Assembly (NCBI RefSeq): GCF_003712195.1
Contig: NZ_RDSD01000013.1
Location: forward strand, 62,001-126,000
DNA length: 64,000 nucleotides
Origin: Proteiniphilum sp. X52
Lineage (GTDB): Bacteria > Bacteroidota > Bacteroidia > Bacteroidales > Dysgonomonadaceae
Reading direction: 5' to 3'
Part shown: one piece after another, positions 25,851 through 34,601 of the stretch
Layout: every line of letters begins with the position of its first letter
How positions within the stretch are numbered: position 1 is the stretch's first letter
Program-made: the position numbers and the translations under genes
The notes under the pieces: model-generated
Seen by the model: the letters and a program-made list of their open reading frames with translations, nothing else
Databases searched by the model: none
Told to the model about the DNA's origin: nothing

Positions 25851-27842
25851 TTATGGTTTCACGTATCGTCCTTCTTTTAAATCTTGGAAATCGGGTTTAT
25901 AACCCACATTGAACAAGTCCACATTTTTCTGCCATAGTGCTTCCGTCATAATACCCTTCTCAATGGATTTCTTCAAGAAGGAATAATCGGAAAAAGCTTT
26001 CAAGTTTCTAAAACTGAATTCGGTTATATGCTCGAGCGATGGTAGCCCGTTCAGGTTTTGCATAGCCAGGTTTTCTTCATTGCTTCCACTGCTGATAGCC
26101 AGGAGAACGGTTATCTCTTTGAGTTTTGGCGCGTTAAATGTTTGCAAGGTTGTTGAAAAAAGAATCGCTTTGTATGATATCGTCAAGAGGTTGTCCATTG
26201 TGATGGTTTTCAGTGATTTGTCGCCTTGATCATTGAATTGCAAATCGGCAACTGTTTCCATATCGGGTATGGATATGCCGGTGATATTGCCTATTGAAAT
26301 CCACAGCTCTCCGGTCACCTCTTTCAGGTCTTTTATTGTAAAGTCCTGCGGTGTGTCCAGAGTAAGTGTGTGATAATGGATCTTTTTGGCCTTTTTTAAT
26401 CCTGAAAGCTGGACTACTGTTTTTTGCCTGAAATTCCGGGCTCCTTGAACAACTATTTCGTTCAATTCTTCGGGAAGCTTTAGGTACTCGAGATTGGAAC
26501 AGTTTTGCACCATGAGGTTATTGCTGAAATCAATATGGCTCAAATCCAATGTCCCGTCCACCAGAATAAAGTTCAGTTCTATATTTGAAACCTTTTTCAA
26601 CGATTTGAAGAATGGATTTACATTTTGCAAGCTGGTTAACTGGCTAAGGGTCAGCGTTCCGTTGACAGCTTCCACAGTTACCTGATCTATATTTCTCACG
26701 GGGCAACCGTAGAACATAAAATCGCCATCCACCAATTTTAATTTCGGCGCCATTATGCGCGCCAGTTTCACGTTGTTGTATATTCGAACGGATTTTGTTT
26801 GTTCCAACATCGGAAGATAAAACTCGGCAAGCCCCTTGGAGTTTTCCATCGTGAAATCACCTTCCACTTTTTCCAGAAGGGGTAATGTGAACGTTCCCAA
26901 TGTGTTTAAATTGGTGGCGACAAAGGCGCCGGAAACGTGTTGAAGCTTCGAAAAATCGGCTCTCTGCAAAACAGGAAGATGAGTCAGGGAGAAATTTCCG
27001 AAAACTTCTTTCAGGTTGTTCACTTTCAGCATGCTTAACTTATTGCCTTTCACAAAAAAACCACCTGCTTGTTGCAATGAAGGAAAATCGAGCCCCGTAA
27101 TGTCATTTGCTTGAATATCCATATTGCCAATCACTTTTACAAGTTCCGGAAGATGTATCTCTCTTAGCGTATCGGTGTTTGTCACGAAATCTTCATATAC
27201 GGTTCGCAATGATTTCAACGTTATTGTTTTGAGGAATTTGTTATTTTTCACGTGGATGCCACCCACTTCCGCAAGGTTTCGCAACCCCGACAAATCTTTG
27301 CCCTTATACGTGGGATTGACGATAATTTTATAATCTACTTTGGTAAGATAAGTCAGGGCATCGATGTTGCTGACGGAATCCGTGCCGGTTTCCCTTCCGA
27401 TAACCAGGTTGCCGCCCACTCTCGAAATACCCTTTTCGGCAAACGCTTTCACATCATCGTCGGTAGCCAGGAGCACCGTATTGCCCGTTTCTTCTTTTTG
27501 CCTGATAATGCGCACGATATAGGTGCGTTTTTCGCCATTATACGCGATCACATTAAAAACCTGTTCGTTGTTCCATTCGGTTATTTTTGCCGGATCGGGC
27601 ACAACACGCGCCTGCTCGCTAATGGAATAATCTACTTTCGCGTTGTTTAAATCCAACTCCAAGGGAACGGTGATGTTTATTGTGTTTCCGGAAACCATCA
27701 CGCCTGGATATTCTTGGCCGCCCACCGTCAGATTCAGCGACAAGAGGCGGTTATCCGTTCCGCTGAAGGGGCTGCCGTCATTGCACGAAAACAAGGTTAC
27801 AGCCAATAGTATTGCGGATAGTGTTTTGTATATATTTTTCAT
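25851..27842 (-). CDS. Leucine-rich-type surface lipoprotein, copy 1
   Basis: A 663-residue lipoprotein: signal peptide and lipobox (VTLFSC, Cys20), an N-terminal beta-sandwich (GTDNRLLSLNLTVGG, DPAKITEWNNEQVFNVIAYN), a repeat solenoid (ISRVGGNLVIGRETGTDSVS, LRNLAEVGGIHVKNNKFLKT) and the tail PDFQDLKEGRYVKP. It is a diverged tandem duplicate of the next gene, 18 bp away: the segment NIDAL, then KVDYKIIVNPTYKG here matches NIDAL, then EVRYKLTVNPTYKG there. Strongly AT-rich (23 of 60 bases G or C in 26161-26220). Function unknown; same-strand position behind btuB and btuG suggests cobalamin-dependent expression. Confidence 0.75.
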   Translation of the reverse strand: MKNIYKTLSAILLAVTLFSCNDGSPFSGTDNRLLSLNLTVGGQEYPGVMVSGNTINITVPLELDLNNAKVDYSISEQARVVPDPAKITEWNNEQVFNVIAYNGEKRTYIVRIIRQKEETGNTVLLATDDDVKAFAEKGISRVGGNLVIGRETGTDSVSNIDALTYLTKVDYKIIVNPTYKGKDLSGLRNLAEVGGIHVKNNKFLKTITLKSLRTVYEDFVTNTDTLREIHLPELVKVIGNMDIQANDITGLDFPSLQQAGGFFVKGNKLSMLKVNNLKEVFGNFSLTHLPVLQRADFSKLQHVSGAFVATNLNTLGTFTLPLLEKVEGDFTMENSKGLAEFYLPMLEQTKSVRIYNNVKLARIMAPKLKLVDGDFMFYGCPVRNIDQVTVEAVNGTLTLSQLTSLQNVNPFFKSLKKVSNIELNFILVDGTLDLSHIDFSNNLMVQNCSNLEYLKLPEELNEIVVQGARNFRQKTVVQLSGLKKAKKIHYHTLTLDTPQDFTIKDLKEVTGELWISIGNITGISIPDMETVADLQFNDQGDKSLKTITMDNLLTISYKAILFSTTLQTFNAPKLKEITVLLAISSGSNEENLAMQNLNGLPSLEHITEFSFRNLKAFSDYSFLKKSIEKGIMTEALWQKNVDLFNVGYKPDFQDLKEGRYVKP

Positions 27843-27848
27843 TGTCTA

Positions 27849-29537
27849 TTATTTTACTTGTATGTCCATAAATCTGAATACTTCGGTGGAGTTCTCTCCC
27901 AGCCATCCGGCTTTCACATTCAAGCCTGTTTGCACTTTTATAAAGTCGATGTATTTCAAATGAATATCTTTACCGTCGTGTGTGATGGCGTTGCTTATTT
28001 TGAAATGGTTTGCATTTGCCGAGGCATTGTAGTTGGTGTCGTCCGTCAACCGGTCGATGGGGCTGAAATTGTCGGCATATCCCCAGTCGAATTCCTTGTT
28101 CACCCAATAGGTGCCTTGTCCCGACAAGTCTTCGGTCCTTGATGCTAAGCAAGTGCCGCGCAGCATATAAGTATTTTCTTTCACCCAGTTGGGATAATAA
28201 TAGTCTTGTTGGTGAAAGCTCAACCAGTCAACTTCACCCTTTTGGCCTAAATTGTCTGTCCACAGGACGTTTGATTTGGGTGTGGAGGGACGGTAATAGG
28301 TTACCTCGTAATCTTGTATTGTTTCCGGTTTTCCGGTTTCACTGCCTTTCAGTTCATACCAGTTATCGTCGGGCAAGCCGTTTCCGTTTTCATCCTGCAT
28401 CACCCAAACAATGCCCGGTTCCGAACTTCCCGAGAAAGAGTTGCCATAAATGGCAAAATCCCATGTTCCGGTATTTTTGATGCTATGATCAAACCCAACT
28501 ACAATATATCCGCCAAAAGCGCCTAACGATACATACTGGTTTCCGGGTTTCAGCCTCTCTTCGGCATATTTGTTAGCCTCTTCCATGGTGTATGCCGTGT
28601 AGCGTTCGTTCACGAACTGGCCGGGTGCGGCAAGAAACTCGAAAACGCTTGTTGAATACGGACTGCTGTTTGCCGAGAAAGGACGGAAGTATTGTTCGGG
28701 GTTTACCGTGTTGACAATAATGGAAGTTTCTCCTTTCTTTTCATCTTTCCGCGCCACCACTTTCACTTCGGTTTTGCCGAGCGCTGCCGGTTTGTACACG
28801 AACTTATCCGTGGTTTGCGTCTTGTCTTCCACGCCATTGACAAACCATTGGAATGTGACGTTTTTCGTGCTCGGCATGGAGGGAATGAGGCGGATGGTCC
28901 TTCCCAACGAAGCCGATTGTTCGGGATAAGTAAACGAAATGATTAAGGGGGCATCTTTTACCACGAGAATTTTTATCAGGTATTCGTCTTCACCGTCTTC
29001 ATTTTCAGCCTTCAAGTTAACGAAGAATATTCCTTCCTCGTTGGATGCAAACGTATATTCATCGGCTTTTGAAACTTCTTTATTGTTCATTATCCAACTG
29101 AGCTTTAAGCCCTCTTTGTTGGCTATTTCCGGCTTGAAAACATGTTTTTCCCCGGTTTCCAGGATAATGTCGTTTCCTCCCTCCATTCCAATAATAGGCA
29201 GTTCCAATTCGGTAACGTTTACTTTTACTTCTTTTTGGGCCGTCCCATCTTCGTTTACGACTTTTAAAGTTAAGAAGTAAGTGCCCAGATTTTTTTCTTT
29301 GAAGGTGATATTCTTCTCGGTGCCGACTACTTTTCCGTTGAGCGTCCATGAATAGACAGTGTTTGTCCCGGCATTCTCAACAGTGGGTTCAATCAACAAA
29401 TTACGGTTGGGCTTCACGGTAAACTCGGTTTTTTCCATTTCAATTTTGGGGGGCAATACGGTTTCTATCTTGCGACACGATGTGATTGCCGCGATAAAAA
29501 CCGCCATCCCTGCGATGATCAAATGTTTACTCCTCAT
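27849..29537 (-). CDS. PKD/Ig-domain surface lipoprotein of the B12 locus
   Basis: A 562-residue lipoprotein with lipobox AITSC (Cys21). Three PKD- or Ig-like beta-sandwich repeats occupy about residues 35-280 (VENAGTNTVYSWTLNGKVVG, NKEGLKLSWIMNNKEVSKAD, NVTFQWFVNGVEDKTQT). The C-terminal 270 residues form a distinct domain with VSLGAFGGYIVVGFDHSIKN, FAIYGNSFSGSSEPGIVWVM and DENGNGLPDDNWYEL, the last resembling a calcium-binding loop. Such proteins recur beside btuG in Bacteroidales. It begins 38 bp below the MITE-like element and is followed 6 bp later by the first leucine-rich lipoprotein gene. Ligand unknown; surface capture or support of BtuG is plausible. Confidence 0.75.
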   Translation of the reverse strand: MRSKHLIIAGMAVFIAAITSCRKIETVLPPKIEMEKTEFTVKPNRNLLIEPTVENAGTNTVYSWTLNGKVVGTEKNITFKEKNLGTYFLTLKVVNEDGTAQKEVKVNVTELELPIIGMEGGNDIILETGEKHVFKPEIANKEGLKLSWIMNNKEVSKADEYTFASNEEGIFFVNLKAENEDGEDEYLIKILVVKDAPLIISFTYPEQSASLGRTIRLIPSMPSTKNVTFQWFVNGVEDKTQTTDKFVYKPAALGKTEVKVVARKDEKKGETSIIVNTVNPEQYFRPFSANSSPYSTSVFEFLAAPGQFVNERYTAYTMEEANKYAEERLKPGNQYVSLGAFGGYIVVGFDHSIKNTGTWDFAIYGNSFSGSSEPGIVWVMQDENGNGLPDDNWYELKGSETGKPETIQDYEVTYYRPSTPKSNVLWTDNLGQKGEVDWLSFHQQDYYYPNWVKENTYMLRGTCLASRTEDLSGQGTYWVNKEFDWGYADNFSPIDRLTDDTNYNASANANHFKISNAITHDGKDIHLKYIDFIKVQTGLNVKAGWLGENSTEVFRFMDIQVK

Positions 29538-29576
29538 AGATTTTTAAGTTTGATTATTTATTGTATGAAAATTTTA

Positions 29577-29712
29577 GAAACTTTGAATTTTACGAGTAAT
29601 TATTTCACGCTTGTTTTTCCACTAAGTGGCCCGCCACATTTCAATCAATGAAAATCCAAATCCATCAAAAAATGGCTAAAAAACAATCGATGAAAAAATT
29701 CAAAACAGCTTC
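29577..29712 (+). mobile_element. MITE-like element, copy A (136 bp, internally deleted)
   Basis: The element is bounded by imperfect terminal inverted repeats (GAAACTTTGAATTTT at the left, AAAATTCAAAACAGCTTC at the right) and flanked by TTA direct repeats at 29574-29576 and 29713-29715, consistent with a 3-bp target duplication. It matches the reverse complement of copy B at 43363-43553, apart from a missing internal stretch of about 52 bp and a 3-bp gap in one terminal repeat. The right TTA is the stop codon of btuG, so insertion left the gene intact. The interior contains GTGGCCCGCCAC and other hairpin-forming segments. No coding capacity. Confidence 0.75.
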
Positions 29713-30867
29713 TTAGTTGTCTTGAGCATATAAAAAAGCGAAGTGGCCGGGTATGTCGCCCGTATCCACTTTCCATTTCAATTTCCCGAATTTGTTGTAA
29801 CAGAATAATGTTCCGGGCGTTACATAATCAATAGCATCGGTCACATATATGTCTTTGTTTACGGGATTTACTTTTACCCCGTAAGGAATAACGATGTCTT
29901 TATCTGTGCCGTCCTTTATGAAATTGCGCGACACGACTTCTTTGGTCCTTATGTTGAAAATACCATAGGTAATGGTGTTGCGTTGCGTATTGTGGCTCCA
30001 TTCCACAGCATAGACATAGGCCGAGTCTCCCAAAATATCGAGATTGCTCACAGCCATGTTGAGCGAGCCGGTAACTTTTTCTGTTTCCAAGTCAATAAAG
30101 AATAATTTGGAGGGATTGTTGTAATAGTCGCCCCTGCTGCTTACAATCAACTCATTGTATTTGGTGGCCCTTAATCGGTGGAGGTTTATAGCCACATCAA
30201 TTTTCTTTTCTTCTTTAAATGTTTCGAGGTCGATAACCGACACCGTGCGGTCGTAATTAGGGAACATATAACCACCTGAATTGGCCACGTATATCTTATT
30301 GTTCACAATTGCCAACTCTTCGGGTTGATATCCCACATTAACGGTACGCAATACTTCAAGAGAAGCCGTATCGATTTCAGCCACATAGCCCATGCGGGCA
30401 TTCTGGTCGAACTTGACGGGTGCCACATAAGACGAAGCGTATGCTTTGCCGTTGTGGAACTTAATGTAACGCACATTGGGTATTTTTATTTCCCCGACAT
30501 GCTTTGCCGTTTTGGCGTCCATCACCTCAATATAGTTCGACACGTTAATAACGGCATACAATTTGCTCCCATAAATGCCGATATCGTTTCCCACGTCGCC
30601 CAACTCCTTGACCACCGTTGGATTCGCCTCCGCATAAATGTTGCGTTTGTATTTCCCGGTTGAAAAATCAAAATAATCGAGTGTGGCGCGGTTGCTGCCC
30701 ATGTTTCCCTCGTTGAGCAGATAGAACCCTTTTAGGTTTCCCGTGTTTTCTTCGGTGACTTTTGTCTCAATGGACGTTGAGTAGAGTATTTCGTATTCTT
30801 CCCTGCATCCACAGAGCAAAAGGATAAATGATATTGCCCCGGATAAGATTATTTGTTTTCCATTCAT
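29713..30867 (-). CDS. btuG: BtuG-like cobalamin-binding surface lipoprotein (beta-propeller)
   Basis: A 384-residue lipoprotein with lipobox LLLCGC (Cys20 or 21). The body is a YncE/DUF5074-type seven-bladed beta-propeller: FYLLNEGNMGSNRATLDYFD, YIEVMDAKTAKHVGEIKI, GYVAEIDTASLEVLRTVNVG, RTVSVIDLETFKEEKKIDV and the terminal blade LKWKVDTGDIPGHFAFLYAQ. Known BtuG proteins bind B12 with very high affinity at the cell surface and sit as a lid on BtuB. It begins 2 bp after btuB under a cobalamin riboswitch, which is the standard arrangement. A MITE-like element starts right after its stop codon. Confidence 0.9.
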   Translation of the reverse strand: MNGKQIILSGAISFILLLCGCREEYEILYSTSIETKVTEENTGNLKGFYLLNEGNMGSNRATLDYFDFSTGKYKRNIYAEANPTVVKELGDVGNDIGIYGSKLYAVINVSNYIEVMDAKTAKHVGEIKIPNVRYIKFHNGKAYASSYVAPVKFDQNARMGYVAEIDTASLEVLRTVNVGYQPEELAIVNNKIYVANSGGYMFPNYDRTVSVIDLETFKEEKKIDVAINLHRLRATKYNELIVSSRGDYYNNPSKLFFIDLETEKVTGSLNMAVSNLDILGDSAYVYAVEWSHNTQRNTITYGIFNIRTKEVVSRNFIKDGTDKDIVIPYGVKVNPVNKDIYVTDAIDYVTPGTLFCYNKFGKLKWKVDTGDIPGHFAFLYAQDN

Positions 30868-30869
30868 TT

Positions 30870-32873
30870 CTACAATGTCATATTGAGCGTTAGTCTATAA
30901 TTACGTCCCGGCATGGGATAACTTAATACTACTTCGTAATGTTGATCGAGCAGATTGTTGATGTCAAATGCAACCCTATATTTCATTTTCCCTCTTCCCG
31001 GGAAGTCTTTTCGGAAGCTTATGTCATTGGTGTACCACGGTTGCATTTGTGTGTCTAAACTGTTGAATTTGGCGTTGTACCTTTTTCCGGCATAGATGAA
31101 ACTGTAATTCATCCCCCACGATTTGTATTCAATCGAAGCTATCGCCGATCCACTGTGCCACGGAATATAGGGAATTTGGTGTCGGTAGTTTTTATCTTTT
31201 TCGCTCGTCACATCTATGGCTTCCTGATAGGTATAATTGAGTTTTACGGTGGACACCATATCTTTTATCGGTTCAAAAGCAACATCTGTTTTTATCTCCA
31301 ACCCGCGTATGTCTACTTTGCCCAAATTGACCATTGTCCAGAAATAAGGGTTATTGGCAGGCATGGCGATGATTTTATCCGTAACCTGATTGTAATAAAT
31401 ATCCGTTTGCGCATACACATACTTTATCACGGACGACTTGGTATTTAAGCGATAATTAGCTCCCAAATTAAATTGCACAACATATTCGGGCTTTAAGGCA
31501 CGTGTCCCGATGAATGTATAATACAAGTCGTTGAATGTAGGCATCCTGAAAATCTTTTTATAAAATGCCAGAATGTTGAAATCCTGTTTTTTGAAGGGTT
31601 TTATGGACATTACTATGGCCGGTGTCAATATCTTTTTACTTGGAGCGGGTGCATTCTTTTTCACTTTCTCGTTCACAAAAGTACCCAACCCGCTTGCTTG
31701 CAGCTTAAACCGGTCAAAGCTCAGTTCGGCGGCGGCGGCCGTGAGCAGGGAGTGTCGGGTAGGGTAAGAGAAATCGACGATGTTGGATTTCATCGTGTTG
31801 AGCGTAAAGTCGGCGGCAATGTTGAATTGCAGATAAGGCAGCACCCGGAATTTATTTGCCGATGAAACATACCAGCTCTCTTGCAGGTATTGATTGTCCA
31901 CATAAGTAGGGCTTGTCCAATCGCCATCCACATATCTGTTATAATTATTGGCATATTTGGCATTTAGCTTAGTAGCGTAAAGGTTGCTGAATTTCTTTTC
32001 GTAGCGTCCTTGTATGAAATAATCCTCGTCATACATGCGCTGACCGTGCCCCCATACATTCTTCACGACAAATCCCGGAAGTCCCCTGTGCGAATAATAG
32101 TAGTATCCGTGCAGATTCCACCGTTCATCTTTTCTTTCCTTAAAAAGGAATGCTTCGGTACGTACTGCCGTTATATCGCCATTTTTGCGTGTTGCCGTGG
32201 TATCATAAGCGACGGTGCCGTCTTTGAAAACTCTTTTGTATCGGAACGGATATTTTCCATCGGACGAAACAAACTCGTTGTTCAACGTGAACGAATAACT
32301 TTTTCCCAACTTTTGTTCCCATAATAAAGAGGGATTAAACAACATAAAGGAGCCACCCTTCACACGGACATTGATTTTTGTTTTTTTATCGCCCTCAAAA
32401 AAAGGCCGTTTGGTCTGCATGTAAATGGTTCCGGCTGCGCCATAGTCTTTTGCCGATTGAAATATGCTGCTCTTGTGCCCGTTATGCAAAGAGACGTATT
32501 CAAGGTTATCCAACGAAAACTTGCCTAAATCCACTTGTCCGTTCTGGGCATTTTCCAATTGAACTCCATTGTAGAATACTCCCGTATGATTGGTTCCCAT
32601 ACTACGGATATTCACTGTTTTCAGACCGCCAATGCCTCCATAATCTTTCACTTGTACGCCTGAGAAATAACGGATGGCATCGGCGACGGAGAAGCCGCCC
32701 AGTTTTTCCAACTCTTTTCCGGAGAGTTTTTGTCCGGGAATCACTTCTTTGGGCGCGTCAGCCGTTACCACCACTTCGGGCAGGTGTTGCAGGCTGTCGG
32801 TTTTATACTGTGCGGCAACACCCGATGTCATGAATAGGGTCGTTGAAAATAAAAAAAGCTTATCTTTTATCAC
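30870..32873 (-). CDS. btuB: BtuB-like TonB-dependent cobalamin receptor
   Basis: A 667-residue outer-membrane receptor with signal peptide (ending VAAQ), TonB box region LPEVVVTADAP, plug (DAIRYFSGVQVKDYGGIGGL, VNIRSMGTNHTGVFYNGVQL) and a barrel finishing in MPGRNYRLTLNMTL. It lacks the extra N-terminal sandwich of SusC proteins and is the size of vitamin B12 receptors. It is the first gene after the cobalamin riboswitch and is directly followed by btuG, so import of cobalamin across the outer membrane is well supported by context. Confidence 0.92.
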   Translation of the reverse strand: MIKDKLFLFSTTLFMTSGVAAQYKTDSLQHLPEVVVTADAPKEVIPGQKLSGKELEKLGGFSVADAIRYFSGVQVKDYGGIGGLKTVNIRSMGTNHTGVFYNGVQLENAQNGQVDLGKFSLDNLEYVSLHNGHKSSIFQSAKDYGAAGTIYMQTKRPFFEGDKKTKINVRVKGGSFMLFNPSLLWEQKLGKSYSFTLNNEFVSSDGKYPFRYKRVFKDGTVAYDTTATRKNGDITAVRTEAFLFKERKDERWNLHGYYYYSHRGLPGFVVKNVWGHGQRMYDEDYFIQGRYEKKFSNLYATKLNAKYANNYNRYVDGDWTSPTYVDNQYLQESWYVSSANKFRVLPYLQFNIAADFTLNTMKSNIVDFSYPTRHSLLTAAAAELSFDRFKLQASGLGTFVNEKVKKNAPAPSKKILTPAIVMSIKPFKKQDFNILAFYKKIFRMPTFNDLYYTFIGTRALKPEYVVQFNLGANYRLNTKSSVIKYVYAQTDIYYNQVTDKIIAMPANNPYFWTMVNLGKVDIRGLEIKTDVAFEPIKDMVSTVKLNYTYQEAIDVTSEKDKNYRHQIPYIPWHSGSAIASIEYKSWGMNYSFIYAGKRYNAKFNSLDTQMQPWYTNDISFRKDFPGRGKMKYRVAFDINNLLDQHYEVVLSYPMPGRNYRLTLNMTL

Positions 32874-33231
32874 TGAATCAAAAATGTTTTATAGATACAA
32901 CAAAACGGCCCGCGCCTCCCATGTTATTCCTGTTTTGGGCTAATAAACGCGCTTTCCCATTGGCAACGCACATATCCTGAACCGCATCACTGATAAACAC
33001 GCAATGACAACCGCAGGCCGTAATAAGTACGGCCAAAGGAAAAACTATGGACAAGCAAATTCATCTTGCCGAAAATTCAGCCCTCGGGAAATGAGGTTTG
33101 GAAGTAGAGTCAACCCACCAAGCAAGTGGTTTTTTGTAAAAGTGAGTAAGTGAAATAATAAAATGGAAAACCGCCGTGGCGTGTGTTTTAGTACTTCAAG
33201 CTCCAATCCCCGAAAGCTATGAAACATTTGT
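32874..33231 (-). other. Long riboswitch-to-btuB leader
   Basis: About 360 bases separate the B12 box from the btuB start. The region contains a perfect hairpin (GGCCGT/ACGGCC at 33017-33035) and a possible 25-codon leader ORF at 32987-33064 (MNLLVHSFSFGRTYYGLRLS and five more residues). No T-run terminator is obvious, so control may act on translation. The leader ORF is low confidence. Confidence 0.4.
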
Positions 33232-33410
33232 ATTTTGGCAGGTCTTCTGACTTGCTCGTCCGTTGTGCCACCTTCCCGGCCCGATTTGCGGGGCCAGTGG
33301 ATTTGAGCATTGCACAAGGACTTTGGTTGAGCTTACAGCAGCGGGTCTGTTCAGGATTCGCACCTGATTCCCTTTTCATTATTCATTTCGAAGCCATTTG
33401 AAATGAACAA
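33232..33410 (-). promoter_or_regulatory. Cobalamin riboswitch
   Basis: Read on the - strand, the conserved parts occur in order: CAGGTGCGAATCCTG followed by ACAGACCCGCTGCTGTAAG (about 33333-33367), CCACTGG with CCGGGAAGGTGG (about 33268-33301), and the B12 box AGTCAGAAGACCTGCC (33237-33252). This is the arrangement of the adenosylcobalamin-type riboswitch core. It lies upstream of btuB and would reduce expression of the block when cobalamin is plentiful. Confidence 0.95.
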
Positions 33411-33425
33411 CACCAAAATTCAATA

Positions 33426-33457
33426 CAAAGATAGGTTGTTTTTTTGATATTATTCAA
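33426..33457 (-). promoter_or_regulatory. Promoter of the cobalamin-riboswitch operon
   Basis: On the - strand TATCTTTG (33433-33426) matches the -7 consensus, and TTG (33457-33455) lies 21 bases upstream. The transcript would begin just before the riboswitch core, as needed for riboswitch control. Confidence 0.6.
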
Positions 33458-33523
33458 TAAATTTTCAAAAAAAGAAGATAAAGGTATAACCCAGCCGGTT
33501 TACAGGGTGGGGCGTCTCCCGGT

Positions 33524-34345
33524 TTATTGATTCCTGCCCTCCAAGTAGCGGACCAATGCTTCGCTTTTTTCTTTTTCTAATTTCAGCCGTTCAATGTCCA
33601 GCAACAGGGAGGAGAGTTCGAAAGAGTCACTGACACCTTTTTTGGCGGCATCGGTCATTGTGACTGTGACACTCCGCTTACCGATAAATTGAATGGAGAT
33701 CGGTTGATTCCGGAAGGTATAGATAAATCCGGCAACTCCGTTTTCACTGTTTCCACTGTATCGGACAATCTCATAGGCCTTGTCCTGTGTGTTGAACCGG
33801 TAATTCAACCCGTCGGAAGTAACAGGCAGCGTCTCGGCATAATTTCCGTCGGCAGTGCTCACCTTGACCTTATTATGCCTGACGGTACTCCCCGAAAGGA
33901 TACTTTCGATAAAGAGCACCCCTTTTTCCCGAACACCTGAACGCAAGCCGTTTCGGCTTAAAGACGACTGATGCGGGTATGCCTTGGGGTAGTACTCACC
34001 GAATTCCTGGTACCGCTCATCGCGCACATAATCGAAACGGCTGAGTTTGCCATTGAGCTCGGCGTATTTTACACCAAGCATCGAGTCGCAATACACAATA
34101 TTTCGCCTGTTTTCCGCCATGCGTATCTGTTGCATAAGCGCGAATCCGGCGTTGATTTCATCAAAAGATTTAGGGAAAAGAATTTTAATGCTGTCGATCT
34201 TCAACTTGGCCAGCGGATAATTGCCTTCCTGATATGCTTTTCCCGCTTGGGAAAGATATTCTTTTGCTCCTCTGTTTTTTCCCGAACAGGAAAAAAGGAG
34301 AAGCACGGAAAAGAACACTACGGTGGCCTGAAAAGAAAAACGCAT
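33524..34345 (-). CDS. Conserved Bacteroidales lipoprotein, unknown function
   Basis: A 273-residue lipoprotein with lipobox LLLFSC (Cys20). Residues 25-65 form a TPR-like helical hairpin (YLSQAGKAYQEGNYPLAKLK), the middle (about 115-235) is beta-rich, and the end is a charged coiled coil (LLLDIERLKLEKEKSEALVR). No family name comes to mind. It has its own promoter (34403-34410) divergent from cca and ends about 100 bp from the promoter of the B12 operon, which runs the same way. Probably periplasmic or outer-membrane attached. Confidence 0.7.
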   Translation of the reverse strand: MRFSFQATVVFFSVLLLFSCSGKNRGAKEYLSQAGKAYQEGNYPLAKLKIDSIKILFPKSFDEINAGFALMQQIRMAENRRNIVYCDSMLGVKYAELNGKLSRFDYVRDERYQEFGEYYPKAYPHQSSLSRNGLRSGVREKGVLFIESILSGSTVRHNKVKVSTADGNYAETLPVTSDGLNYRFNTQDKAYEIVRYSGNSENGVAGFIYTFRNQPISIQFIGKRSVTVTMTDAAKKGVSDSFELSSLLLDIERLKLEKEKSEALVRYLEGRNQ

Positions 34346-34402
34346 CTCAATAATAGTATTTTATGCACGCGGAGGATTGCCCTGCGGCCTTGTTTACCTC
34401 TG

Positions 34403-34410
34403 CAAAATTA
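34403..34410 (-). promoter_or_regulatory. -7 promoter element of the lipoprotein gene
   Basis: TAATTTTG on the - strand, an exact TAnnTTTG match, 58 bases before the start at 34345. A TTTG lies 16 bases upstream, slightly closer than the usual 19-21. Confidence 0.5.
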
Positions 34411-34454
34411 CAAATATATTCCTCATCAAAAGCTGTTATAAAGCACAATTATTG

Positions 34455-34462
34455 TAATTTTG
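34455..34462 (+). promoter_or_regulatory. -7 promoter element of cca
   Basis: TAATTTTG matches TAnnTTTG exactly. The start codon follows 140 bases later, so the leader is long. The -33 region is weak. Divergent from the promoter at 34403-34410. Confidence 0.5.
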
Positions 34463-34601
34463 CAATTCGTAACAGATAATACACTGTAATGTAATCATTT
34501 CGGTCTAACGTACATTCCACATCCAATAAGGAAACGTGTCCGTCAAACAATACGGGCACATGGCGAATGACGACAAACCGGGCTAAAAACTATTATTATT
34601 T

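Noticed and set aside
33045-33379. Frames overlapping the cobalamin riboswitch
   Set aside because: They lie within the RNA's conserved core and have no protein-like motif.
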